DNA from: Bimastos eiseni
Lineage: Eukaryota > Annelida > Clitellata > Crassiclitellata > Lumbricidae
Length of the DNA: 64,000 nucleotides
Direction of reading: 5' to 3'
Assembly: GCA_959347315.1 (NCBI GenBank)
Contig: OY365809.1
Location: 8,398,790 to 8,462,789 of the forward strand
Part shown: one piece after another, positions 1 to 12,700 of the stretch
Numbering within the stretch: position 1 is the first letter of the stretch
Layout of the letters: every line of letters begins with the position of its first letter
Notes under the pieces: generated by a model
Database searches by the model: none
The model's input: the letters and a program-made list of their open reading frames with translations, nothing else
Told to the model about the DNA's origin: nothing
Position numbers and translations under genes: made by a program

Positions 1-216
1 TGTCTGTCTGTAACTCTTGCTCTCACTCTAGCTATCTCTTTCTCTATCTGTCTCTCTCGTTTGCTTTTGCTTTTTCCAGTATTGTTGCAGTCTTTTTGAT
101 TAGCATGTTCTGGATTTTGCTTTGGTGGACAAATTGCTTCTCGAATTTGTGAAAGATAAAGTTTTTGTTTTTCAGAAGCTTTCCTTGTAAACCTTCACCT
201 TCTGCTTTGTTTGTAG

Positions 217-3200
217 CAACTGGAGACCACGTGAAAGAGTCTCTTCAGCATATAACAGAGGGAATTTGTCGTCCGCTTAAGGTATTTGCTTCTAATGGGC
301 TAGGATGTTGTTGTCTGCTCATTTATTTAAACCCTGTGATGCATAAAATGTGCAGCACAGTGCTCTATGCTCTATGGGTGACTCGTTTGGTCAATGATAA
401 CAAGGTTAGCAAGTTTAAACAGAGGATTCTGACAATTATAGCAATAATAATAATTATAATTACCTTGATAATAAAATAATAAAAATTACTATTAGACACA
501 ACCATACTTCTACTAGGGTACCTATACAACACTCTAGCTTTGAGTGGAGTAAGTTTAGGTGAAAGGAAGCAGCTAAAAACATACTAGAGTCTTATATTGT
601 GCTCTGTGTTTTGTGGTATTACCATCTTGTTTCCTTTTTTCCAGGTGAGGCTGGAACAAGTCTTGATGTCAGAACCGGGTCCAGTTATACTGTATAAGTT
701 AATGAACCTGATCAACTTCTACCAAGTCACTATCAGGTACTTAGCTAACTACAGCAGTTACCAGCGACACAGTTGTTCTGATCAATGTAGGGGCTAGTTA
801 GGTGCGGTGAGGTATGGTATGTGTCGAAAGTATGTCAGTCATTTATTATACAGTGGCTCGGGAGATATCTTAGCTGTGGTTCACAAGTGACAATTGTCAT
901 CCAATGACTGGTTTATATGTCTTGCCACTTACACTCTGGTGTTGTCTGACTTCTGACCTGTCATTTCTTTGTATGCTCCCTTTATCACTTATCTGTTGTT
1001 CATTGTTTCTCTGTCTCTGCCAGATGACCATCGATGTTGGTCATCTGGCTGTCAGCCAACCTGACCCCTTTGGACCTTGACTGGATATTTACCCCATCTT
1101 TCGATTTTTTTTTACTAAGCACATGTGAATAAGGTAGTTCCAATGACTTGCTTTTTGACTGGAAACGATTTTTACCCCATCTATCGATTTTTTTACTAAG
1201 CACATGTGAATAAGGTAGTTCCAATGACTTGCTTTTTGACTGGAAACGATTTTTACCCCATCTATCGATTTTTTTACTAAGCACATGCGAATAAGGTAGT
1301 TCCATTGACTTGCTTTTTGAGGTGCTGTAAAAATCTTGAGAATATGATTTACTAGTAAGTTGTCTGGATAATATTAACTTAAATGTAACTTACTTGGTTT
1401 GACAACATGTTGTCTGTTTCATATTGAGCATTGAACTTGTAACTTGAAGGCTGGGTTAAAGAATGAACACGTGCAATGAACCTTCATCGTTACTTTACTT
1501 TCCTACATCTATATGCGTGTGTGTGTTTCCAGCCAGATGTTGATTCCAAGTGCCGCATTGCCATGCACTCTTGATGAAATGCATGTGTTGAGCATGCGCA
1601 TGTTCTTCACGAGTCTTACATACAATGCCAACAAACTACTCGAAAAGGTCAGTCCACTGTTCTCTGCTTTTGAAAGAAGCCACCATTGGAAGAAAGCAAA
1701 CAGGTTCAACCATTTAAAGTAATGTTCAGAAACTAGTGTGGCTAGAATGCTCACCAGCCTCACCTACATTATTGTCTTGTTGCAAAGCAAAGTGAGTGTG
1801 CCCGCTTCAGCCAGACAGTTTTCGGTCCTTTTATTAACAATTAGACAGAATTTGCCAGGCTCTAGGTGATGTTATATGTTTTCTGTGTGTTTGTATGGAC
1901 TGTGTGTAAATGGTTTAGGTGGAATTGCCACCTGCTGATCTCGGTCCAACTGCTGCTTTGAACAAGATGCTTCAGTTGCTGCAGGACATTCTCTCTTCCC
2001 ACGACTCATCGGTTGTTGCTCCGGATGAACGGAAAACGGCGTTTGCTCAGGTATGATCATCAATCAATCATTCAATGAAATTTGACATAACACCTCTTCA
2101 AGAAATCTACTCAGAGGCGCTCCTAGTTCAACCACAGCCAAAAAGGACAGATTTAATAGAAAAGAGTAGAAAGAAGATGAGGAGTTCCTAGGTATCTCAT
2201 CCATTCAATCAATTGAATCTGAATGAATGCATTGCCAGCCTATTTTATACCTATCTTACAATAGATTTATTTAAATAAGTAAGTTAATAACCTTTTTATG
2301 CATGTGAATGACACACATTAGCTACATGCATGTAATACTGTAATTTAAAATAAACTATTACAGGAGTGGATTATAAAGTTACACATGCACAACTAAATAT
2401 AACTATTGTAAAGATGTATCGATTAACAGAGCTATTTTTAAACATCTTTAGCAATAAGCTGCATAAAGGGATGTGCCAGATCCTTTGAGGTCAAGCCGAG
2501 GTATGTTATGGCAATGTATATAAATGGCTGAATCTTTTTTGTTAATTTTAAACAGGTCCTGTCGTGTTTGCTCGACCCTCTCGTTCAGATGTGTTCAGTG
2601 TCGGCGAGTCGCCTGAACACGGTTGACATGGCAACATACATGGTCAACTGTCTCCATCTCATCCAGTCGACTGTTGCCATCTACGAGTATACGGAACAGC
2701 GCCTGGAAATGCTACAAGCGCAGGTACGCTGCATGCAAACAACTGTGCTGTACTACGTCTGTTTATGGTGACAGACCTCAAAATGTTAAAAGCTGTTCAC
2801 ATACATCAGAAGTTGATGTTTAATAATGGAGCATAAGACATCCTGGTATCACTCTACACTCTTAGAACAACTTTAAATCATGGTGTAGAGATTGAACTGA
2901 ATTCCGGGCAATATTCTCAGTGATTAGATAATGTTCAAGGGGTTGTCATTATTTGTGATTGATTGCTTGACCTTTTTTCTATGGGAAATTAAGTGTAGTT
3001 ATATTTGACATTTCACAATAATTATGTTTGATATTTCACAATAGTTATATTTGACATTTCACAATAGTTATATTTGATATTTCACTATAATTATATTTGA
3101 TATTTCACAAGTTATATTTGACCTTTCACAATAGTTATATTTGACATTTCACGTATTGCATTCCTGTTTATCTGTAATCAAAGATTGATGCTCATGTTGA

Positions 3201-5168
3201 CACTTTGGTGAGTGAGGAGGCATCGTACATACTGAACGCATCTGGACTGGGTGGATTATACAACATTGTACAACAGCATCAGCCAGAGCAGGTAGTCTCA
3301 TCTTGAATTGCTAAATCTATAGATTAAAGTTCATTAATGAACTGAAGACGGATTATATATACAGTGAATGAGTCCCAGCCTGGAAGACATTGGCACAAGT
3401 GCAGTCATTTGAGGTTTTAAGAAATCCAGAAATTAGATTTTCTTGTTCACATCATTGTACTAAGCCGAGTTGTTATTAGTGTATGATATGTGGTGTAAAT
3501 GGTTACATTAACTTATGCTCTATGTATCTTCATATACCAATAAATATGATTGGCGTATTATGAAGGATGGGGCCAAAAGTTCAACTTTATTCCTGTGTTT
3601 CAGAAACTCTTCCTACTCCATGCCATGAATAACTGCTCCTAGATGGCAGGGTGGATAAGGTTAACTGTTGATTGAAGCTAAATGACACATGGCAGGTCTC
3701 AAGTGTTCCATGTGTGTTATTCCAAAACAATTTAAGCACAGCTGATTTGCATGTCTTAATATTAATATTTTGTCATTCTGGAACAATAGAGGTAGCTTTT
3801 TGATTTATTGTTTTTTGTAGGGTCCATTGTCCAAAGTTCATGGAATGGATCCAGTTTCTGTCAAATCCATCATGGTATGATGTACAGATAGTGATGCATT
3901 ATTATAATTGGTTTTCTTTAGTAGGATGTGATGGACAAAACCGAAACTAGAAACGTCCCTCTCATTGGCTCATACTATCATCAACCATTATGATGTAGTT
4001 TTTTGTTAGCAACATGTTGTTTTGCGTAACCAGATTACATTGTTAAATAGCTGTTGCTGTACATGTGTGATCCATTTTCCATATTGTAGGAAATAACTTA
4101 TAAATTTCCAAAATGTAATATACGAAAATTTTGGCAAAACAGATAACATGAACACCCTTATTGGTGTTCCATTAAAATTCCTATATAAAATGGACATGGG
4201 TCCTTAATTTTATTCAATGTTGAAATGTAGCTTTATAACATTGCTGCATAAAATGTAATACTGTTGGGTACTCACAAATGTAAAGTTATAGGATGGTATT
4301 TGTTTCTGGTCTTTGTAGGGAAAGTTTGACAGTTATCTTGGTAGTCCAGACAGTCTGACTCTTCAGCAGACATCTCGTCTCCTCAGCTCAAAAGTCAGGT
4401 CAGTGAAGCTTAAATAAAATGATCATTACTAAGATGCTTTAAAATTTCAGGGAATAATCACACAGAAATGCAATTATGCCTAGGTTGCCTCTATCATTAT
4501 TGCCTCAATGATATATCGTCACAGTTATTGCATGAAATTAAGATGTTTGGGAGCAATAGTGCAAGTTTCCAATACTACTTCTTGCTCTTTTCCAAATCTA
4601 TTATGTTTTCATTGATGTTGTCTTAACCTTATCCTCTTCCTTTAACTCTTGTTTGTCATGCCTCGTTTAGTATCATATTTTCTTAACGGCAGAAGATAGC
4701 AGTCCCTCAGCTGAAGAGAATGCTCAAACGTATTCTAGAACTTTTCCAGAATGTTGAAAGGTTCTACAATTTTGCACACACAAAATCCTGCATTTCATCT
4801 GGGACGTATGTCAGTGCAACAAATATATACATACCGTAGATTGCTCTTTAACAACGAGAGTGTACTAAAAGTGATTGGGAAACCAATGCATCTCATCATT
4901 AAAGTGTTAACAGGCAAGACGGATATACAACTATCTACCATGGATCTAATACCAACCTAGTGTATGTATGTGTGTGTGTGCAATTTTATATTTATCCTAG
5001 CTGTGTTTCATGCCTTACAGGAGTTCTGTTAAGAAGCGATCTGTGGAACTCGTCTGCTTGGCTTACAGACAGGTCTACGCATCACTGATTATTGAAGAGA
5101 ACTCTTATCCCGATCCTCGGTCACTGGCTCCCAGGCATCCAGATCAAGTTGCTGAACTACTTTCCTAA
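217..5168 (+). CDS. COG6: COG6, conserved oligomeric Golgi complex subunit 6 (3' part, nine coding exons)
   Basis: Coding exons: 217-281, 645-736, 1533-1647, 1919-2050, 2556-2723, 3184-3291, 3821-3874, 4319-4398 and 5021-5168 (TAA stop). All have AG/GT borders and matching phases, giving the last 319 residues; the 5' half lies before the window. Family matches, in order: [54 protein letters not shown], a [14 protein letters not shown] block, RLEMLQAQ and [13 protein letters not shown] near the C-terminus, ending VAELLS. COG6 belongs to lobe B (COG5-8) of the COG complex, which tethers retrograde vesicles at the Golgi on its cytosolic face. The reading frame is intact and nothing suggests decay. 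Family assignment is from recalled COG6 sequence. Confidence 0.93.
1079..1320 (+). repeat. 81-bp minisatellite, three copies, in a COG6 intron
   Basis: Three adjacent copies with period 81 (for example GACTGGAAACG starts at 1157 and 1238). The copies are nearly identical and end near 1320. They lie in the intron between exons 736 and 1533. The overlapping minus-strand reading frames are a by-product of the repeat. Confidence 0.9.
2061..2135 (-). repeat. Retroposon 3' tail with TGAT-type simple repeat (reverse orientation)
   Basis: Read on the minus strand this is a GCGCCTCTGAGTAGAT-like hairpin segment followed by TTGA/TGAT tetranucleotides. The same tail recurs at 7862-7975, 19579-19760 and 54600-54748, which marks it as the 3' end of a dispersed non-LTR or SINE family. 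It sits in a COG6 intron. Confidence 0.6.
2998..3152 (+). repeat. About 23-bp AT-rich tandem repeat in a COG6 intron
   Basis: About seven imperfect copies of a unit like ATATTTGACATTTCACAATA follow one another just upstream of the exon at 3184. Copies alternate between GACATTTCAC and GATATTTCAC. Confidence 0.85.
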
Positions 5169-5575
5169 TTCCTCTTACTGCTATTATTGTGTTTACTTGC
5201 CATCTGCTCTTACTCTAAAGAGGCTGCAGTTTGACAGACATACATACATACATGCCTGCATGCATACATACATACATGCATGCATCATAGATTTTCACAT
5301 TGCTGGTTCTAATTACCGGGTGGGCTTCAATCTATGCCAGGTGGCAATGAGTGCTAATTCCCATTGTATGATATTGGTATTGCATGTGAGTCAACCTAAA
5401 TCTTGCACATGTGATATGCTTTTATCGTATGTGAAATTCGTTGTATGCTAACTTGTGAGCATCTTTGAATAACGCTGGTAATGGTGGCCAAAGAATTGAG
5501 ATATCAACAAATTCTAATGTGAAAGAGTTTGAAGACCTGTGTCAATTGCGGTGTATAGAATACACGAATGGAACA

Positions 5576-5581
5576 AATAAA
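5576..5581 (+). promoter_or_regulatory. Candidate polyadenylation signal of COG6
   Basis: AATAAA lies about 410 bp after the COG6 stop, the first canonical hexamer I see downstream. The stretch 5169-5600 therefore reads as its 3' UTR. It includes a short CATACATGCATG-type simple repeat near 5240-5285. Confidence 0.55.
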
Positions 5582-5600
5582 CTATAATTGTAGGCTATAA

Positions 5601-8458
5601 ATTATTGTTTTGCTGAATACAAGACTTTAGTTGTCAAATTTGAGTTCTTGGTACATAGCATTTTGAGGAATTATACAGAAATACATTCATTTTGTTGTAC
5701 TGAAACAACTTGATATTTCTGTAAAATGTTGTCACAGCATGGCTTAAACTTTACCAATAGCTTCTGTCTTTAAGTTCCCAATTACTTAGCTTGGCATATA
5801 AAAAGTGGATAGCACGAATATAGTTTATATTTGTTCCATATTTTGTGTGGGTGGTCCTAAAAATTCTGTTGACTTTATTTTGTTATGGAAGTCTTTGGTT
5901 GCAAGTGCTCCAGTCAAAAGACCTAAGCACCCCCATAATAAATTCTGCTGAGTTGGCTAGTTTACTAAGTAGTTCTTGGAGCTGGCACATATTTTCAATG
6001 AAGCCAAAAATTTGGAATGTTGTATGAGAATGGGTATATTTTGGCTCCTCAACCAGACAAATGTTATGACTGTTTGCCAACGTCACTGGTATGGAATTAG
6101 AAATGCCCTCTGCTGAAGGAATGTCCTCTAAAATTACATCCATAATCAATCTAGGGCATCGGATGTTTTCACTGTTTTCATTATAAAAGATCCAGACAAC
6201 CCTAAAGGGTGTGATTTTTACCATACTTGTGATATTTTACCATACTTGACAACATTAATCCCAAATATAAGTCACCAAACGAGGTATGCTTACCGTTCTG
6301 CCAATATTAAATAGTTTCTGTTATTAGAAAAGTGGATAAAAGTATCTGTATCAAAGTTCAATTTATAGGTTTGGTATGGCTGCAGAAACTAGCAAACCTC
6401 TTAAATGCATGAAAAAATATGTAGAGTATGTATATTTAGCAGAAAGAACTAGAGAACCATAAATATACCATAAAAGTGTATACCTGTGTATATCATGGAA
6501 TGTTATTAGCACTTGCATTAAATACATTGTGAAGACAGAACATCACAATAAAATACCCATAGAATTGTTCATGGACTGAAATTAAAGTCAAAATTGAGCT
6601 TTAGATTTCTGGTCCACATGCCAAATGCTGAAATTGTCCTTCCTCTTAGTTTAGGTGCGAGTGGACTCCCTCGTTTAAGTCGTTTTCTGATTCCGGTGGG
6701 GTCCTAACAATTGCAGGTCCTATTTGCATGTAGTTATACTCCTGAGCAAGTTGAAGTTATGAAATGCATTATTTCTTACATTGTTAGTAATTTCCTGATA
6801 ATATGGACAGCTGCAAACTAAGACTTGATGTAAATACTATTGCTACAGTTTAGTCACTTAACTGTTAGGATTACAATCTGGGATTTCAGTATGGGATAGA
6901 CTGGTCCAATATAGATGCTGATGTGTCTATATAAAAGTAGAACTAATAAGAAAAGCAAGTGTAGGCTTGTACTAGTGAAATTCGGTAGAACAGATGTCTA
7001 TACATCTACTGGCCATAATTTATGTTCCCCAATTATTGTTCTGGCTATGTTCCAGCTTGGCAGTCAAGTACAACTTCTAGAGCTGTGCAAATTTGAATTC
7101 CTGAATGACATGTCTGGTGCATAAGTGCACATGTTTTACTGTCAACGTTGGGAATTCTTTGAGCCTTCGCTTCAGACTAAAGCTTCGGTATAGTTTGAGG
7201 CCGCCCATAAAATGATGTTCGCAGCAGGTGGATGGAGGGTCGCCTAAATGCCAACAAGGGGTAAGGGTTGCGACCAGTGCAGACTACCTCTAAATTAGAT
7301 TCATAGTATTTCAATAATAATTATATCATATGCCTGAAGCACCAGCTTAATTCAGATGGTGGGTAGTGTATTGGATTGACTGGTGTAATGTTATGTTGCA
7401 GACAGCTGAATAAACAAGTCATATGTTTCAACCTTAGTAGGCCTACCTTAAGTTGAATAAAATCTACCACATGGGGTGCACACCAACTTCAGTCAGCTAC
7501 TTGCGCTTTGCTAGATACATAAATTACATACACGTATACCTATATTTGTGGACTTGAATCCTAGGAGAAGCCTACAAATTTTGACTTGCATGCCCTGCCA
7601 ATGTGCCTTGTACTAATATGCTTCTCTACAGGCATCGAGTGTCTATAATTGAATGCATATTGGAGGGAAGGTAGTTCTCTCATCCAAAGACATTATTGAC
7701 ACATCGCTAACTGATAGCATAGCAGTCTAAGGATTTAAATATTATAAATATCGTACAGGCCCGTGTTGCCGCCGCCCCAGCTTCTTGAAGCCAGTCTTAT
7801 ACGGACGGACGCAAAGGAGGGGAGGTAAAAAATTCAAATTCGGGTAAGGGGGTTGGAGCAGTCAAAAGCAAGCCAATCAATCAATAAATCAATCAATGAA
7901 ATTACTTAATAAAGCACCACTTCAAGATATCTACTCAGAGGCACTCCTGGTTCGACTACGGCTAAAAGCAGTTTTCAGTTATGAGTATCTTATAATGTAG
8001 GTCATTTGGGTAGTCCTTTATAGACGGCCCCTTAGACTGCCGTGCACTTTAACCCACAATTACGACAATTGTGAACCTGAACTTTAAGAGGCATGTAAAG
8101 ATAACTGCCCGACTTTAGTGTAATCCTTCTTAAGCTCGGACTTTCATCCATACATTTTATTCTGAATGGTGAAGCCCTATTATACTTGTTTGTGGTATGC
8201 CCATAAGCCATAACATGCTTTTATGTTGAAATCAGCTCGTCACTCCCAACACAATATATTATTCAATCATTGACAGCAGACATTTTTCTCATAATATATA
8301 GACAGATACTTAACTTTAACACATTATTTCATGCATTATACAAACACCATCAGCTTATTCACAGATCCACTCAGTCATTGAAAGTATTAATTTTCTCATA
8401 TTTAAGCATCGACTTAAGCCTCAAGTTAATTAAGTTAAACACAATTTCATGCCAACAA
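5601..8458. other. Intergenic stretch between COG6 and the EF-hand gene
   Basis: AT-rich DNA without a convincing gene. Reading frames are short and lack recognisable motifs. The only structure I support is the retroposon tail at 7862-7975. An open frame on the minus strand near 5883-6224 (113 codons) has no family resemblance that I recognise. Confidence 0.5.
7862..7975 (-). repeat. Retroposon 3' tail with TTGA/TGAT repeat (reverse orientation)
   Basis: AATCAATCAATAAATCAATC is followed by the conserved TACTCAGAGGCACTCC segment, the same arrangement as at 2061-2135. Read on the minus strand it is a hairpin-forming tail ending in a tetranucleotide run. Confidence 0.6.
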
Positions 8459-8464
8459 TTTTAT
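8459..8464 (-). promoter_or_regulatory. Candidate polyadenylation signal of the EF-hand gene
   Basis: TTTATT on the plus strand is AATAAA on the minus strand, about 245 bp past the EF-hand stop codon at 8709-8711. The position is plausible, but other AT-rich hexamers nearby could serve. Confidence 0.35.
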
Positions 8465-8708
8465 TCCTCTGTTCAAGCAATACTGTATACGGTGGTTTGT
8501 GATCTTCTAAGCGCTCAACAATTGGCAATACTTTCGGTAAGTAATTATAAAAAGCTACAATTAACTATAAAACTTTATCAAAATAAACTATAGCAAAGCG
8601 TCTATGGAGTTTGTTTTGATACTTTGGCATCTCGAAAGTACGAGAGTGCGGACAGTACAACAGTACTAACAATAAGATGCGACCCGACGGCAGAGGGTGA
8701 TTGGGCGC

Positions 8709-9639
8709 CTATTGACCGAAAACCTCGGCGATGAACTCTTCATAGTTGATCGTTCCGGAGTCGTCCTTGTCGCTCAAGGATATCATCCTAGCCACTTCCT
8801 CTTCCGAAAGGGTACGGCCCAGTTCAGCGAAAACGGCTTGGAGCTCCTTTCGGTCGATTGAACCGCTGTTGTCCGCATCGAATGAGCGGAAGCACGAACG
8901 CATTGAAGCCGCTCTTCATCAATACATACATTTTAATTAATTAATTAATTAATATGCATGAATAGCTTATCTATCTGCTTGTTGTTCCTCTGCTGTCTTA
9001 ATACTGCTATGCAAACGGAGTGCCGCCTGTTGGATGCGATGTTATAAGGTCCAAATTATAGAAATGCTTTCCAGTCTACTCACTTCCCACAACAAATCAA
9101 CCTATTCTATTAAATATTCACATGTACAAACAATAGCTAATAAAAATTGTGCTTGCTTAACTCTTTTAAAATGAAGGCAACTTTCATGTACATAAATCTC
9201 TAACATAATTATTAAGGCCTCATACATAATTCTTGCATAGGTAAAAATGGGCATTATGGATATGCAAATAAATCAAGTGTCAGTTCAACAACTTTACTCC
9301 TCTTGAAGATTCTTCTCATTACTTAATTCTTCTCATAACTATAACTCAACACTAAATACAGGACTTAAAATCCCATCTCAATTCTCCCTCTGTTGCTCAT
9401 CTTCGTGTCCAAACAGTATGCCTATGCAATCCATCATCGCACAATTCGCACTACAATTACATACATGAAGGCCAAATTCTATGGCACTTCATTGCAATAA
9501 AACCATGGTGACGTTTCCTCCCAATTTCGATAACTCTTATTTATTTATTTATTACCGAAATTTGATACCGCCCTTCTTCCAACATTTTTTGCTCTGAAGT
9601 GTGGTTATAGTTAGTTCGTAGGCCTACGTGACACATTGA

Positions 9640-9702
<63 letters not shown>

Positions 9703-9703
9703 T

Positions 9704-9745
<42 letters not shown>

Positions 9746-12700
9746 TGACAGACTGACTGACTGACTGACTGACTGACTGACTGACTGACTGACTGACTGA
9801 CTGACTGACTGACTGACTGACTGACTGACTGATGCCAACAAAAAACAGCACACAAGAGTGTGTAGGTTTGTGTGTGCTGATTGGTGTGATTGGGTGAATG
9901 TGTACAGACAGACGAGACGGGCAGACATACAGACAAGGTCAAGTTGGATATATGTCAGTTTTTTAATGATAACAAATGTAGTTCCTACTTGTGGTCTTTC
10001 GGTGGGACTAGTCCCATGGCCGTCAGATACTCGTCCAAGGATATTTTGTTGTCTCCCGAAATGTCTGATGATCCAAACATGGCCTGTAAAAATCACATTA
10101 ACGCACAATGCATTGTATGCAATCACTTCATCGTAAGGTGAGTGTTAATCGGATTCTTGCATGCTTGTAGTCTCAGTACTGGAGTCGATTGACTTGAGTA
10201 ACAAAGAATCTAGCGATTTAGACCTATAATTTTTATCATATATAAATATTTTTCATAATACAAGTTTTTGGGCCCGAGGCCTTTTACAATTCTTATCTCA
10301 GTTATCTTTTTCCATCTTTATGCACTTTCAAAGGTGAATTAATAAATTAAGAAAAATAATTACCTGAATAATAGCGAAAAATAATAATAAATAAATAAAT
10401 TAGGTGTTTTGTGTACATATAATAATAGCAGTACAATAATAATGTTAGTTAACTTTTCAAACTGACAAGCCACAGTATGACTACAATTATCGTTTGAATG
10501 AATGATGACAAGTTATTACAGGAGTGGAATTTAACTGCGGGGAGCCATGCTAGTCTCCAATTACACTATACATCCAATGTAACCAATGCCGCCTAGTGAA
10601 AGAAGAACTGGTCATCCCGAAACGGGATATGGGAAACGAGCTCACTTTCTCAGCTCAGCGTGCCAGTGTATTATCTATTACTACTACATACGTGTAATCC
10701 CCATTAACAATGACTGCTCAACCTTGGCAACCTACACCGGGTTACACAGGGTCCCAATTACACGCCGGTGTCCACTATAGCCACCAAGGTTGAGACAATT
10801 AAATTTTTTGCAAATAAACGCCAGTCTCATGCAGGCTTACTCGCCGTGATACTGGTGAAGTTACTGGGTAGAACCATACAGCGAAAAAAAATGTAAATAT
10901 AAAAGGCGTGCAAATAAACGTCAGAGTTTTTAAGACGCAGTGGAAAAAACGATTTGTAGGGAAATTGTAGTTGTGTAGCTCTACATATAAACGCCCGTTG
11001 CATTTAAAGTCAGGGGCGTCCAGATAGGGGGTCCGGAGGCAAGTGCCTCCAATTTCAGGTAGGGGAGTGGGACATTTTTGTGTCTTAGGGAGGAATATCT
11101 TGCCTTCATGGCACTAGAGACAGAGGTTTGCCTCCATCACTCAGTGGGGATTGACGCCTCTGTTTAAGTTACGTTTACGGTAGTCTGTCTTAACACAGGG
11201 GCACTAATATGTCAGTCGGATTCAGACTTAATGAAAGGGGATGGTCGTAGAAAATGATACTGCCATTAGGAGAATCATTGGAAATGAATGTATGAAGTTT
11301 GGTTTCAGACCTAATTAAATATTCAATTACCAATATATAGGCTAAAATAGGTCTACCTCAACTTTCTGAATAACAGACTCAAGATGCAAGTTAGAAAATA
11401 ACACGAACTCGCTCGACCGTATATGGGTGGAGTTCATGTTTTGGCATGCTAACTCAACATCGTATACCATAGCCCTACAGAACGAAACATCAACACAGAC
11501 AAACTTAGCCATATTCCCAAGCTTCCTAAAGAGAATAGGACTAGGCCTAGGTCTAGGTCTATGTGAACGTGTGTACCGATGATCGCTTACTCTCGGGTCA
11601 TGCATTTGGCTTTCATCTGGCGCTTTAGAAGCTCAGAGATTACGATCATGATTATATCCTTTTGCGAAGTAGCCTACTAAACAAATATTATTGCTTCATT
11701 ATGCAGTCTGAAGTCCATGAGTAACCTGACAGCGTTGGCTATGCACAGACTAGTTTGCAATTCAAAAGACATTGGTGTATATAAAAGAACCGGGCTTCGT
11801 ATGTAGACAACTCTGCTCAAGTACGTATAATTAATTATAATTACACAGAAATGCAAATCTGAAAAGTGGAAACAACCACAAAAACTATGTAGGGCCTATA
11901 ACAAATAGATACAGGCTATAGAGCAACTATATATATAACAACTGTAGGTTTACATATTATAGGCCTCTATAAAAAAGGACATAGAATGCATATAGGCTAA
12001 AAACTATGTATTACAGCTATGTATACTAATAATAGGCCTATTCAAAACTACACTGCATAACAACCATATATATATAATATATATATTACATATATATAAT
12101 ACTTTGTTTTAAAAACTCTCTTTAGCAACAATGTGTCTAACAGTTATAGCTAAGCTGCGGTTGAAGAAAATTAAAAAATAAATGTATCCTATATTATAGC
12201 GTATACAGGATGAGTACCATGGACCACAATTGCATGACAAAGTAGAATGATATCGCATAATTGTGTTGTATTACATTTAATGATTTACATAGCGTCGTTC
12301 ACAGCAGTTGCCCTTTACGTACTGCAGCCAGTTCGAGAACCTCAAGAATAGGAAAAGGCTTTATATAGGAGAAGGATGCATATATATCTAGGCTATGAAG
12401 AGACCCAGAAATAACGGTAACGATCGAATGCATATACAGAGATGAGGGAGGGCATTCCACATGGAAGGCAAAATGATGGCAAAGATCTAGTTTGGGACAA
12501 AGTGATCCAATAAATTGCGGAACAAAGAGCGGATTGGTCGATGAGAATCTGCCGACAGATGGAAGCAAACGTCATCCATCACAGACTATCAGTTAAGCTT
12601 AATGATCCATGATTTCATCGTGTGAATATTTGTGCCCATGCATAATTGTATACTTTCATACATGTACAATTGTGCATATGTATATTTATATAGGCCTATC

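Noticed and set aside
9541..10126. Minus-strand frames rich in SVSQ/SVCL
   Set aside because: They are translations of the GACA/GACT microsatellite plus EF-hand exon 2 in a wrong frame.
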